Of a DNA stretch of 5,909 nt, positions 1-5,780 are shown piece by piece. The translations under genes were made by a program, and so were the position numbers. Under the pieces are notes generated by a model. It was not told where the DNA came from. It saw nothing but the letters and a program-made list of their open reading frames with translations, and searched no databases. The DNA lies in contig DQVB01000601.1 of assembly GCA_015661985.1 (NCBI GenBank), positions 1 to 5,909 of the forward strand, given 5' to 3'. Numbering within the stretch: the stretch's first letter is position 1; each line of letters starts with the position of its first letter. The stretch comes from Planctomycetota bacterium (GTDB lineage Bacteria > Planctomycetota > Planctomycetia > Pirellulales > Thermoguttaceae).

Positions 1-1
1 T

Positions 2-709
2 GACTACATCAACTACATGAAAAGCAGTAGCGCCTATCCCGCCAAGGCAGGTTATCGAAAGAAGTACGGCTACCTCACCCTGGTCAACTACTGGCTGGAA
101 AGGAGACCCAAGAACAACCAGACGCCGGACCTGTGGATGGTGAGGGCTCAGCCGGTCACTGCCGTCAAGGAGGCCGTGGGGGTCTTCATGGACTATATCC
201 TGGAAGTGGATTCTGACGATCAAGTGGGATTGGTGGTCTACAACTCGCCTTCGCAGAATGCCCTGGTGGAACTGAGCCTCACCCAGGACTTCGCCGTGGT
301 CATTCCAGACATTGTCACCCATCGACAGGCGGGACACTACGACCGCTTCACAAACATCGGGGCGGGGATTCACGAGGCGTGGGTGGAGTTGGACGCCCAC
401 GGCCGCCCAGGGGCGAAAAAAATGATCGTGCTCATGACCGATGGAAAGGCGAATCGGCCAGGCGGCACGAGCAGTGGCAAGAGCTATGCCCTGCAACAAG
501 CCGATCTGGCGGCCCAACGAAACTATCCGATTGTTACGATTAGCCTCGGGAACGCGGCGGACACTGCGCTGATGCAGCAGATCGCCGACATTACCTCCGG
601 TGTGCACTTCAATGTTCCGGGCGGGGCCAGCGTGACGGACTACAAGGACGAACTCCTGGCTGTATTCCGCCAGATTGCCGACGACCGACCTCTGGCCCTG
701 GTGAGATGA
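2..709 (+). CDS. vWA-domain TadG-like surface protein, 3' part only
   Basis: This is the C-terminal part of a von Willebrand factor A protein of the kind found in Tad/Flp-like envelope loci. The frame is open from base 2 with no stop (DYINY precedes the first Met at 17), so the true start lies before the window. Visible vWA features, counted from Met 17, are the strand DDQVGLVVYN (about 68-76), TNIGAGI (112-118) supplying the MIDAS threonine, and LMTDGKAN (139-146) with the MIDAS aspartate. The late strand PIVTISLG follows (171-178). The first MIDAS motif (DxSxS) is not in the visible part and should lie upstream. The protein ends in FRQIADDRPLALVR with TGA at 707-709. By family knowledge such proteins bind a divalent metal and mediate protein contacts at the cell surface, often behind an N-terminal TadG-type anchor; the anchor here is inferred. 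The neighbouring tadG-like gene on the same strand supports the assignment. Confidence 0.85.
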   Translation, partial: DYINYMKSSSAYPAKAGYRKKYGYLTLVNYWLERRPKNNQTPDLWMVRAQPVTAVKEAVGVFMDYILEVDSDDQVGLVVYNSPSQNALVELSLTQDFAVVIPDIVTHRQAGHYDRFTNIGAGIHEAWVELDAHGRPGAKKMIVLMTDGKANRPGGTSSGKSYALQQADLAAQRNYPIVTISLGNAADTALMQQIADITSGVHFNVPGGASVTDYKDELLAVFRQIADDRPLALVR

Positions 710-1183
710 GCCCCACTCCCTCGTCCAACTACACGCGAATGCTCGTATGCGCACTGCGGTAGGGGCGCAAACGGATCTGTGAGGGGCCTTGTGACCCGTT
801 TCACGGCCCATCTGGTCTCTGCAAGGCCGGCACCAAGAGCCAAGCCCGATCGAACCCAACGGGGCGCGGCATCAGAGGACAGGCAGCCGGTGTCCCTTGC
901 TCCAGTTGATCGATCATCCCCGGCCTGCAGGGCCGCAATTATGTTGCCCATCCGTGGCGCCCACAGCGGCAAAACCGTGACGGACCTGAACGTCCCGTCC
1001 GCGTTTGACTCGGGCCGAAATGTGACGTAGCTCTTCTATTGGGCGAAGGTGCAACAAGACGGCCATTGAACGATCGGCGCGGCATACGCGGACCGACCGG
1101 TTGCGTGTTTAACCTGGGATCTTCCGGGTAGACGGCCGCCGGAGACTCTTCTTTTCCACTGTTGTTCGGGTAGGAGGTCTCTC
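710..1183. other. 474-bp intergenic gap, no convincing gene
   Basis: Between the vWA gene and the secreted-protein gene I see no convincing coding region. Short open frames on both strands have Arg/Pro/Ala-rich translations without recognisable motifs, as expected of GC-rich shadow frames. A small perfect inverted repeat, CGGCC TGCAG GGCCG, lies near 919-933. A TTGACT hexamer at 1005-1010 lacks a good -10 partner. The only clear functional signal is the Shine-Dalgarno TAGGAGGT at about 1170-1177, which belongs to the next gene. A promoter or small RNA could be here, but nothing in the sequence proves it. Confidence 0.6.
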
Positions 1184-1833
1184 ATGCGAAGGCACCACGC
1201 TATCGGTACGCGCCGCTGGACGTTGCCGGGGTTACTGGCCATAGGGTTTTGGGCCGTCATGGTCACTGTGGGGCGGGCGCAATTGCCCACCATTGTGCGA
1301 GTCGAAGAGGACTGTGAGCTTGTCGTTGGACAACCCGACCCGGATACGAACGCGCCCCAGGTGACGGTGGCGGTCTCGCCGGTGGGCGATGTCAGTTCCG
1401 TCTACACCACGCTCGTGGTGAATTGCCAGAGCTTGCTCTCCTATGAGCCGGGGGGATACAGCTTCAGGTGTGGGAGGGCGAAGTGCCGCTCACGGCATCT
1501 TTGTTCCCCCAGGGCAGCGTCATGAGCCTTTCCGGCGAGACCGTGCGTTGGACCCAGGTGATGGAGCTGCGGGAGGGGATGCTGACTTTTGAAGTCACCG
1601 ATGGCACTTCCAGCAGTTGGGGCAGTTTCGGCGGCCAAGGGTACCTGAAGGCCTCTGTGGCCACCCCGCTGAGCGACTTGAATGGATACGATCCGGCCGT
1701 CTCGGTGGCCAATTCCGGAGTCAGTTACGGGGGGAACCGAGTGGAGTCGCTGACGCTGAAAGCGGTCCGCCTTTTCACGGCTACGGGAGAAGAGCTGGCG
1801 GACACGACCCCGCGAGTGGTCCATCCGAAGTAG
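1184..1833 (+). CDS. Secreted protein of unknown function in Tad-like cluster, frameshifted
   Basis: I do not recognise the family. The ATG at 1184 follows a strong Shine-Dalgarno (AGGAGGT, about 1171-1177). The N-terminus is a signal peptide: basic MRRHHAIGTRR, hydrophobic residues 13-29, and likely cleavage near VGRA/QLP (residue 32). The first frame runs sensibly to about codon 90 (LLSYEPGG), then degenerates into Cys/Arg-rich residues. The -1 frame carries on at once as IQLQVWEGEVPLTA and runs to TAG at 1831-1833. The switch falls on six G at 1450-1455. Adding one G, or slipping by -1, gives a continuous 216-aa protein. The mature part is rich in beta-prone, Gly/Ser/Val residues, with Cys44 and Cys81 as a possible disulfide pair. 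It lies 84 bp before the tadG-like gene on the same strand, so a role in the same surface structure is inferred. It could also be a recent pseudogene or carry a sequencing error. Confidence 0.7.
1450..1456 (+). other. G-run frame-switch site (G GGG GGA)
   Basis: Read in the upstream frame, these bases are G GGG GGA, which fits the X XXY YYZ pattern of a -1 slippery heptamer. A -1 slip leads from ...EPGG straight into IQLQVWEGE. A transcript gaining one G would encode the same protein. A small hairpin (TGCCG ctca CGGCA, 1484-1497) lies 27 bases downstream, further than usual for a frameshift stimulator, and no upstream Shine-Dalgarno-like stimulator is evident. A simple indel in a homopolymer is the plainest alternative. 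Confidence 0.45.
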
Positions 1834-1917
1834 ACAGAAGACCCGAGCCGTGGGCCGAGCCGCCTGGGCACCTGGCCATCGCAACTACCGATCGTTTCCT
1901 GAGCAGGAGCCGCGGTT

Positions 1918-3054
1918 ATGAAAACAAAAACCGAACCGAATCGTCGGGGTACCGTGCTGGTATTGACGGCAGCGCTGATCGTTTTCCTCCTCGGCTTGTT
2001 GGCCCTGAGTGTCGATGTCGGGTATCTATTCGTGGTCCGTTCCGAGTTGCAGAGGACCGCCGATGCGGGCGCCGTCTCTGCGGCATGGGAGTTGATCGAT
2101 GAAAGCGTGTTGACTGGCGATGGTGACCCCTATGTAGCGATCGCGGCGGCAGAAGCCAAGGCGGCCGAATACGCGGCGATGAATCCGGTGGCAAAGCAGT
2201 CGCCCGGGTTGGGCGTTGACGACACCCTGGTGGGCTATCCGGCCACGCCGTCCGACCCGAACGCCCAAATGACCTTTGACGACCCGACCCGTTTCAACGC
2301 CGTCTGGGTCAGGGCCCAACGCACGGCAACCCAGAACGGCGAAGTCCCCCTCTTTTTCGCCAAAGTGCTGGGATTCGACACCCAACCGCTGGTGGCCGAA
2401 GCCACCGCCTGCTTCATCAGCAATTTCGGTGGCTTTGAAGCACCGTCGGATGGCAGCAACTTGGATATCCTGCCCTTTGCGCTGGATCTGGAGACTTGGG
2501 ATGGCCTGCTCGGGGGCGTGGGCAACGACGACTGGACATGGAACGAACAGCTCGAGCAGGTTGAGGCCGGCCCCGACGGCATTCTGGGAGTGAACCTCTT
2601 TCCCCAGGGCACTGGCTCTCCTGGCAACCGCGGCACCGTGGACATCGGCAGCAGCAATACCAGCACGGCCGATATCGCACGGCAGATCCTGTACGGGATC
2701 AGCCAGGAGGACTTGGCCCACCACGGCGGCAAGCTCGAATTTGACGAAAACGGCGAATTGTTCCTCAACGGCGATACCGGCATCAGCGCGGGGTTCAAAG
2801 ACGAACTGGCTTCGATCAAAGGAGAGCCGCGTATTATTCCCATTTTCAGCGAGGTAACCGGTCCTGGAAACAACGCCATGTACACCATCGTGCGCTTCGT
2901 CGGGATCCGCATCATGGAAGTCAAGCTCACCGGTCCCATGAGCCGGAAACGGGTGATGGTCCAGCCGGCCAAGGTCATCACCAAGGGCGGCATCCCGGCC
3001 ACCGGCCCGCCGAAGAGCTATTTCATCTACTCCCCTGTCTGGATCGTCCGCTGA
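1918..3054 (+). CDS. TadG-like Tad/Flp pilus-assembly family protein
   Basis: This complete 378-aa protein has a TadG-like N-terminal domain. Basic residues (NRRG, 8-11) are followed by a transmembrane segment at about 12-38 (TVLVLTAALIVFLLGLLALS and on), then DVGYLFVVRSELQRTADAGAVSAA. That last stretch matches the conserved helix of Tad-type minor pilin or anchor proteins. The remaining ~320 residues should lie outside the membrane. They include NLFPQGTGSPGNRGTVDIGS, Gly/Asn-rich and probably structured, and a C-terminal beta-rich part (RIIPIFSEVTGPGNNAMYTIV through VQPAKVITKGG) ending YSPVWIVR. I recall this C-terminal arrangement from planctomycete homologues. The ATG at 1918 has AGGAG at 1905-1909, 8 bases away. 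No vWA motifs are visible, unlike the first gene. It is probably co-transcribed with the secreted-protein gene 84 bp upstream. Its last 28 bases overlap the convergent small gene on the minus strand. The exact role in a pilus or envelope machine is inferred. Confidence 0.85.
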   Translation: MKTKTEPNRRGTVLVLTAALIVFLLGLLALSVDVGYLFVVRSELQRTADAGAVSAAWELIDESVLTGDGDPYVAIAAAEAKAAEYAAMNPVAKQSPGLGVDDTLVGYPATPSDPNAQMTFDDPTRFNAVWVRAQRTATQNGEVPLFFAKVLGFDTQPLVAEATACFISNFGGFEAPSDGSNLDILPFALDLETWDGLLGGVGNDDWTWNEQLEQVEAGPDGILGVNLFPQGTGSPGNRGTVDIGSSNTSTADIARQILYGISQEDLAHHGGKLEFDENGELFLNGDTGISAGFKDELASIKGEPRIIPIFSEVTGPGNNAMYTIVRFVGIRIMEVKLTGPMSRKRVMVQPAKVITKGGIPATGPPKSYFIYSPVWIVR

Positions 3055-3302
3055 GGGGCGTCTTGCCCGGCCTCGGGCGGCAGCGGCTCGTCCGGCCCCA
3101 CACCGTATTTGCGCCGCCGTGCCCGACCCCAGGGACAGCCACCGAAGGTGGCCACCAGCTCCACGGCCTGCAACACCTTGGCCACGCGGTTCCCCCGGCG
3201 CGCGCGGCGGCACACCGGACAACCATGTTCGCAATAGTCCGGATCGTTCCAACGGAAAAGGGGTGGGATCCACCCTCCCAGCAGGTACTTCTTTTGGCTC
3301 AT
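3027..3302 (-). CDS. Small Cys-motif protein, conserved-looking hypothetical (91 aa)
   Basis: Function is unknown. Translation from the ATG at 3302-3300 gives MSQKKYLLGGWIPPLFRW, then NDPDYCEHGCPVCRRARRGN and an amphipathic stretch (about 38-52), then FGGCPWGRARRRKYGVGPDE. Cys24, Cys28 and Cys31 form C-x3-C-x2-C, and Cys56 could complete a four-Cys zinc or iron-sulfur site. The spacing resembles the radical-SAM triad, but the protein is far too short for that enzyme fold. The basic RRARRGN and GRARRRKYG segments could bind nucleic acid; this is inference. Codon third positions are mostly G or C, as expected of a real gene here. GAGGA lies 10 bases before this ATG. The frame stays open upstream to 3533, but that part translates the palindromic repeats and is not counted. 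The stop TAG (3029-3027) lies inside the 3' end of the convergent tadG-like gene. Confidence 0.65.
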   Translation of the reverse strand: MSQKKYLLGGWIPPLFRWNDPDYCEHGCPVCRRARRGNRVAKVLQAVELVATFGGCPWGRARRRKYGVGPDEPLPPEAGQDAPQRTIQTGE

Positions 3303-3365
3303 CCGACGTCGATCCTCGTTTAAAGAGAGTCTTACTACCCGTAGATGTGCGCGCACTTTTGGGTT

Positions 3366-3390
3366 GTGGCAGGCTGGAGGCCTGCCCCAC
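3366..3390. repeat. Palindromic repeat copy 1 (GCAGGC-loop-GCCTGC)
   Basis: GGCAGGC (3368-3374), loop TGGAG, GCCTGCC (3380-3386) form a perfect 7-bp stem. Flanking GT and AC can extend it past a two-base bulge. The core matches copy 2 at 3433-3457: both read GCAGGC-YGGAS-GCCTGC. Such elements recur between genes in many planctomycete and related genomes, by recall; whether this one is dispersed in this genome cannot be seen from one window. Confidence 0.7.
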
Positions 3391-3426
3391 CTCAGGAGCC
3401 GCGTCAGAATGACATGGGCGTTTCGG

Positions 3427-3464
3427 CTGTTCTGGTGCAGGCCGGACGCCTGCACCACAAACAG
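3427..3464. repeat. Palindromic repeat copy 2, long perfect hairpin
   Basis: TGGTGCAGGC (3433-3442), loop CGGAC (3443-3447) and GCCTGCACCA (3448-3457) form a perfect 10-bp stem. CTGTT (3427-3431) and AACAG (3460-3464) add five more pairs beyond a small internal mismatch. The core is shared with copy 1, 68 bp away centre to centre and in the same orientation. No T-tract follows on either strand, so it is not a standard intrinsic terminator. A REP/MITE-like element, or a structure protecting mRNA ends after pdxA, are the likely explanations. Confidence 0.75.
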
Positions 3465-3576
3465 TGCTTTGGTCAGCCTATTTCCTCCCGCCCCCTCATT
3501 GCAACGCCGTGGCCCAGCTCCATCCAGGCTCACTGCCCCCGGATGCGGCCTTCGAGTCCCACAGCAGGCTTTGGCG

Positions 3577-3605
3577 CCCCGGAAGCTGGCCTGCTTCCCC
3601 CGGGG
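3577..3605. repeat. Strong inverted repeat just past the pdxA stop
   Basis: CCCCGGAAGC (3577-3586), loop TGGCCT (3587-3592), then GCTT (3593-3596) and CCGGGG (3600-3605). GGAAGC pairs with GCTTCC, and an alternative longer stem pairs CCCCGG with CCGGGG around a C bulge. It lies 47 bp beyond the pdxA stop codon in the direction of transcription, so it may stabilise or end the pdxA message. There is no U-tract on the minus strand, so ordinary intrinsic termination is doubtful. It may also be a decayed relative of the GCAGGC repeats, since AGCAGGC (3564-3570) and GCCTGCT lie in the same stretch. Confidence 0.5.
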
Positions 3606-3651
3606 AAATGCCTGAACCAGCCCATCCTTGTCCCCTCACCGCGTGGAGCCA

Positions 3652-4680
3652 TCACGTGGGCAGTTTGGCCAATCGGCTGGCCACGCGAATCGCCTCGACC
3701 ATGCCGCCGCACTCGGCCCGCCGTTTCCAGGCGATATCAAAGGCCGTACCGTGTGCCACGCTGGTGCGAACGATGGGCAGCCCCAAAGTGACGTTAACCG
3801 CTTGGTACATACCGACCAGCTTCAATGTGATGTGACCCTGGTCGTGGTACAAGGCCACCACGGCGTCGAAACGGCCATTGCACGCCTGGGCCATCAAGGT
3901 ATCAACGGGAAAAGGGCCGTCCGCCTGAAGACCTTCCTCCCGGCACCGGGCCACGGCCGGAGCGATGATCTGTTCTTCCTCGGTGCCGAAAAGCCCCCGC
4001 TCACCCGCATGGGGGTTCAACGCCGCCACGCCGATCCGCGGCTGCACGCCGGTCAGCCGTCGCATGAACCGGTCAGCCAAATGGGCCTTGGCCACGATCT
4101 GCTCGGGCGTCAACAGCTCGAACACGCGGCGCAAAGGCGCGTGCAGGCTGACGTGGACCACAGCCAATCCGTGTGGAGACCGGATGAGTGGTCCCGGGCC
4201 CAGATAGAGCATCATGGCAAAATCGCTGCTCCCGCAACGGGCCGCCAGCAGCTCGGTGTGACCCGGATAGTGGTGGCCCGCCTCGCGTAACGCCGCCTTG
4301 TTCAGCGGCGCGGTGGTGATCGCCTGCACGTGGCCGTCCAAGGCCAAGCCGGCGGCCGTCACCACCGCCTCATAAGCCGCCTGCCCGGCCCGGGCGTCCA
4401 CCGCCCCCGGACGGACCGCCAGAACGTCATCGGAACCACACGCCAAGCAAGGGATTACGTCCGGCGAAGGATCAGCCTGCCCGGGAGAGTCGATCTGCTC
4501 CACCCTCACCCCCGTACGCCACAGACGGACCGATCGGCGGAGGATCTCCGGATGGCCCACCACCAGTGGCCTGCACCACTCGTGCACAATGCTCTCCGTC
4601 CATGCACCCACAATGATCTCCGGGCCGATCCCAGCCGGGTCACCAAGCGTCAGGGCCACCAAGGGCTTGAACTCTTCCAT
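3652..4680 (-). CDS. pdxA: 4-hydroxythreonine-4-phosphate dehydrogenase (PdxA)
   Basis: PdxA is the cytoplasmic NAD-dependent enzyme that oxidises 4-phosphooxy-L-threonine, giving after decarboxylation the aminoacetone phosphate that PdxJ uses to make pyridoxine 5'-phosphate (DXP-dependent vitamin B6 route). The 342-aa length is normal for the family. Signature motifs are TLGDPAGIGPE (11-21), ITTAPLNKAAL (121-131), GHTE (140-143), SLHAPL (178-183), LNPHAGE (221-227), ALYHDQGH (276-283), NVTLGLP (296-302) and RTSVAHGTA (305-313). His141, His180 and His279 match the family's metal-binding histidines. The ATG at 4680 was chosen because family similarity begins at once (MEEFKPLVALTLGDP). The frame stays open to 5013, but that extension has no PdxA character and runs back across the csrA promoter. 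No strong Shine-Dalgarno precedes ATG 4680, and a GTG two codons upstream is possible. No other B6 gene lies nearby. PdxA2-type paralogues of other pathways exist, so the substrate is inferred from family similarity. Confidence 0.93.
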   Translation of the reverse strand: MEEFKPLVALTLGDPAGIGPEIIVGAWTESIVHEWCRPLVVGHPEILRRSVRLWRTGVRVEQIDSPGQADPSPDVIPCLACGSDDVLAVRPGAVDARAGQAAYEAVVTAAGLALDGHVQAITTAPLNKAALREAGHHYPGHTELLAARCGSSDFAMMLYLGPGPLIRSPHGLAVVHVSLHAPLRRVFELLTPEQIVAKAHLADRFMRRLTGVQPRIGVAALNPHAGERGLFGTEEEQIIAPAVARCREEGLQADGPFPVDTLMAQACNGRFDAVVALYHDQGHITLKLVGMYQAVNVTLGLPIVRTSVAHGTAFDIAWKRRAECGGMVEAIRVASRLAKLPT

Positions 4681-4919
4681 CGACACCGTCCACGGGGCTC
4701 GGGCAATACTGACTCCAGCCAACAGGTGCAATGCTGATCTTAGCCCCGGGCACACCACATCGCCTAGCCTTCGGGACGGACATCTTTGCAAAAAACGGCC
4801 AGGATGCCACTCCGGAGTTGAGGAGACTGCATCAATGGTGGCACTTATACGACGGAGTTCGCCACTGATGATGGCTACAACAACCCCACGGTTCCACCCG
4901 CCCGAGACGGGCTGCACCA
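4681..4919. promoter_or_regulatory. Divergent pdxA-csrA intergenic region
   Basis: This non-coding stretch separates the start of pdxA (minus) from the csrA promoter (plus). A minus-strand TATAAG (complement of 4844-4849) could be a pdxA -10 box, but no good -35 lies at the right distance. Short inverted repeats include ACTCCGGAGT (4809-4818) and GTGGC/GCCAC (4838-4842 with 4861-4865), the second spanning the TATAAG; an operator is conceivable. An A6 run at about 4791-4796 would read as T6 on the pdxA transcript, but only a very weak stem precedes it. Confidence 0.35.
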
Positions 4920-4947
4920 TTGACTCGGCCGCTGGCAGAGCTAGAAT
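4920..4947 (+). promoter_or_regulatory. Sigma-70-type promoter for csrA
   Basis: TTGACT (4920-4925) and TAGAAT (4942-4947) each match the housekeeping consensus at five of six positions and are separated by 16 bp. Transcription would start near 4954-4956 and leave a leader of about 82 bases before the csrA GTG. It is the best promoter match in the window. The call rests on sequence alone. Confidence 0.65.
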
Positions 4948-5012
4948 GTGGCTTAAAGACAAGAAACGTTGCCTAAATTGGCGACCCCGGGGATTGCAGC
5001 CGGCCGTCGTCA

Positions 5013-5029
5013 CCTTCCCGCACGGAGGG
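5013..5029 (+). promoter_or_regulatory. csrA leader hairpin masking the ribosome site, with a CsrA-type ACGGA
   Basis: CCTTCC (5013-5018) can pair with GGAGGG (5024-5029) around the loop CGCAC, with one G-U pair, burying the csrA Shine-Dalgarno. ACGGA (5022-5026) matches the CsrA-binding core ANGGA. In an alternative fold, CCC (5017-5019) pairs with GGG (5027-5029) and leaves ACGGA in the loop, the arrangement CsrA prefers. A second GGA lies at 4991-4993. CsrA represses its own message this way in several bacteria; autoregulation here is inferred. Confidence 0.5.
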
Positions 5030-5036
5030 CGAACCA

Positions 5037-5231
5037 GTGCTCGTGTTGCAGCGTAAAGCAGGCCAGCAGGTCATTGTAGGCGGTACCGTCACGGTGACCG
5101 TGTTGGAGGTAAAGCGGGGCCGGGTGAAACTGGGCTTCAGCGCCCCTGAGGAAACACCGATCCACCGCGAGGAGCTCTTGCAGAGGGTGAGCAAGCCCCT
5201 TCTTCGTCCCCATTCGGCGGGCGTATCGTGA
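5037..5231 (+). CDS. csrA: Carbon storage regulator CsrA (RsmA) RNA-binding protein
   Basis: CsrA is a small homodimeric protein that binds GGA motifs in mRNA leaders and changes translation or stability, usually adjusting carbon flow, motility and biofilm formation. The product is 64 aa. Residues 1-47 (MLVLQRKAGQQVIVGGTVTV, then TVLEVKRGRVKLGFSAPEET and PIHREEL) follow the family pattern throughout. Leu4, Arg6 and Arg44, important for RNA binding in characterised members, are present. The C-terminal tail after about residue 50 (VSKPLLRPHSAGVS) is unconserved and basic. The start is GTG 5037, set by the family N-terminus and by GGAGGG (5024-5029) 7 bases before it. A near-consensus promoter lies about 90 bp upstream. 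The next gene starts 96 bp downstream on the same strand and may share the transcript. No fliW or flagellar gene is visible nearby. Confidence 0.95.
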   Translation: MLVLQRKAGQQVIVGGTVTVTVLEVKRGRVKLGFSAPEETPIHREELLQRVSKPLLRPHSAGVS

Positions 5232-5327
5232 GGGGGGCTCCGCCGGTGACGCCAGGAAGGTCAGAGCCGCGGGGCCGTGAGTACTGAATTGGCCGATTCG
5301 TTGAGGTTTGTGCTAGGAGAGCCTGCC

Positions 5328-5771
5328 ATGTCAGCAGACGTTTGCTCCGGTCCCTTTTTCCAGGGAACGCTTGACGGGCACGTCGAGCTAGTGCCGGAGG
5401 ACGATCGCGAAGCGTTCATCCGCCAGGTTTTCGGGCTGCCGCGACGTGCGCCGTTGCCGCCGGTCAGCCGGCAGACGTTGAGGCGATACTACCAGTTCCT
5501 CAAGTCCCGTTTTTCCTTTCCCTTTGCTGCTCGATACTTCGACGAAACCAGTCCGCTCGATGGGCAGGAACGCGTGGTTCAGGTCCAAGGTCTGTTGGAC
5601 CCGGACGTTCATCCGGGAGACGAGTGGACTGGGCTGCTGTGCACGGTCCGCGCAGGCGACGACGAATTTGACGTCCCTCTGGCCGAGATCGAAGCGATCG
5701 AGGACCAAAAGGCGCACGGGATGGTCGAAGACTATTGGTACTGGTTCTACAACTGGCGCCCTTGGGCTTGA
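5328..5771 (+). CDS. CcbP-like (calcium-binding family) acidic protein
   Basis: The product is an acidic, soluble 147-aa protein with no signal peptide or membrane segment. The centre and C-terminus resemble the CcbP calcium-binding family, known from cyanobacteria: RRYYQFLKSRFSFPFAARYF (52-71), then VVQVQGLLDPD (83-93), GLLCTVRAGDDEFDVPLAEI (102-121) and VEDYWYWFYNW (133-143). In that family, acidic residues clustered on the surface bind Ca2+; here Asp/Glu are plentiful at 111-125. The first 40 residues (GTLDGHVELVPEDDREAFIR and on) are extra and unassigned. The ATG at 5328 is preferred because AGGAG (5315-5319) lies 8 bases before it; an in-frame GTG at 5277 would add 17 residues but lacks a convincing ribosome site. 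It follows csrA by 96 bp on the same strand. The family match is from memory of its pattern, so calcium binding is a hypothesis. Confidence 0.65.
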   Translation: MSADVCSGPFFQGTLDGHVELVPEDDREAFIRQVFGLPRRAPLPPVSRQTLRRYYQFLKSRFSFPFAARYFDETSPLDGQERVVQVQGLLDPDVHPGDEWTGLLCTVRAGDDEFDVPLAEIEAIEDQKAHGMVEDYWYWFYNWRPWA

Positions 5772-5780
5772 GTTTAGCCC
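5764..5780 (+). terminator. Weak hairpin over the end of the CcbP-like gene
   Basis: GGGCT (5764-5768), loop TGAGTTT and AGCCC (5776-5780) form a 5-bp stem spanning the stop codon. A short TTGTTTT follows some 10 bases later. This is a poor terminator by usual criteria and is given only as a possible transcript end. Confidence 0.2.

Larger units (their letters stand above)
3303..3651. other. 349-bp non-coding region rich in inverted repeats
   Basis: This stretch lies between the end of pdxA and the start of the small Cys-motif gene, both on the minus strand. I see no credible gene; frames through it translate the repeats themselves (for example WQAGGLPHLRSR and VVQASGLHQNS). It contains a perfect 10-bp palindrome GTGCGCGCAC (3347-3356) and three larger hairpins listed separately. 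No near-consensus promoter for the small gene was found on the minus strand. Confidence 0.6.

Noticed and set aside
1005..1040. TTGACT at 1005-1010 as a -35 box for the secreted-protein gene
   Set aside because: At 16-18 bp spacing the downstream hexamers (such as TAGCTC) are poor -10 boxes.
3027..3302. Radical SAM enzyme from the C-x3-C-x2-C motif
   Set aside because: The product is only 91 aa, far too short for the radical SAM barrel, and no other radical SAM motif is visible.
3347..3360. GTGCGCGCAC followed by TTTT as an intrinsic terminator
   Set aside because: The palindrome has no loop, so a stable hairpin cannot form as required.
2026..3390. Long minus-strand open frame (454 codons) across the tadG-like gene
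   Set aside because: It is antisense to a well-supported TadG-like protein; its Arg/Gly/Ala-rich translation has no motifs and is typical of a GC-rich shadow frame.
3303..3533. N-terminal extension of the small Cys-motif protein
   Set aside because: This part translates the palindromic repeats; the internal ATG at 3302 begins the motif-rich portion.
3628..4290. Plus-strand open frame (220 codons) opposite pdxA
   Set aside because: It is antisense to a clear pdxA, with His/Gln/Arg-rich translation and no ribosome site or motifs.
4681..5013. N-terminal extension of PdxA by 111 codons to an upstream ATG
   Set aside because: PdxA similarity begins at ATG 4680 and the length is then normal; the extension has no family character and crosses the csrA promoter and leader on the other strand.
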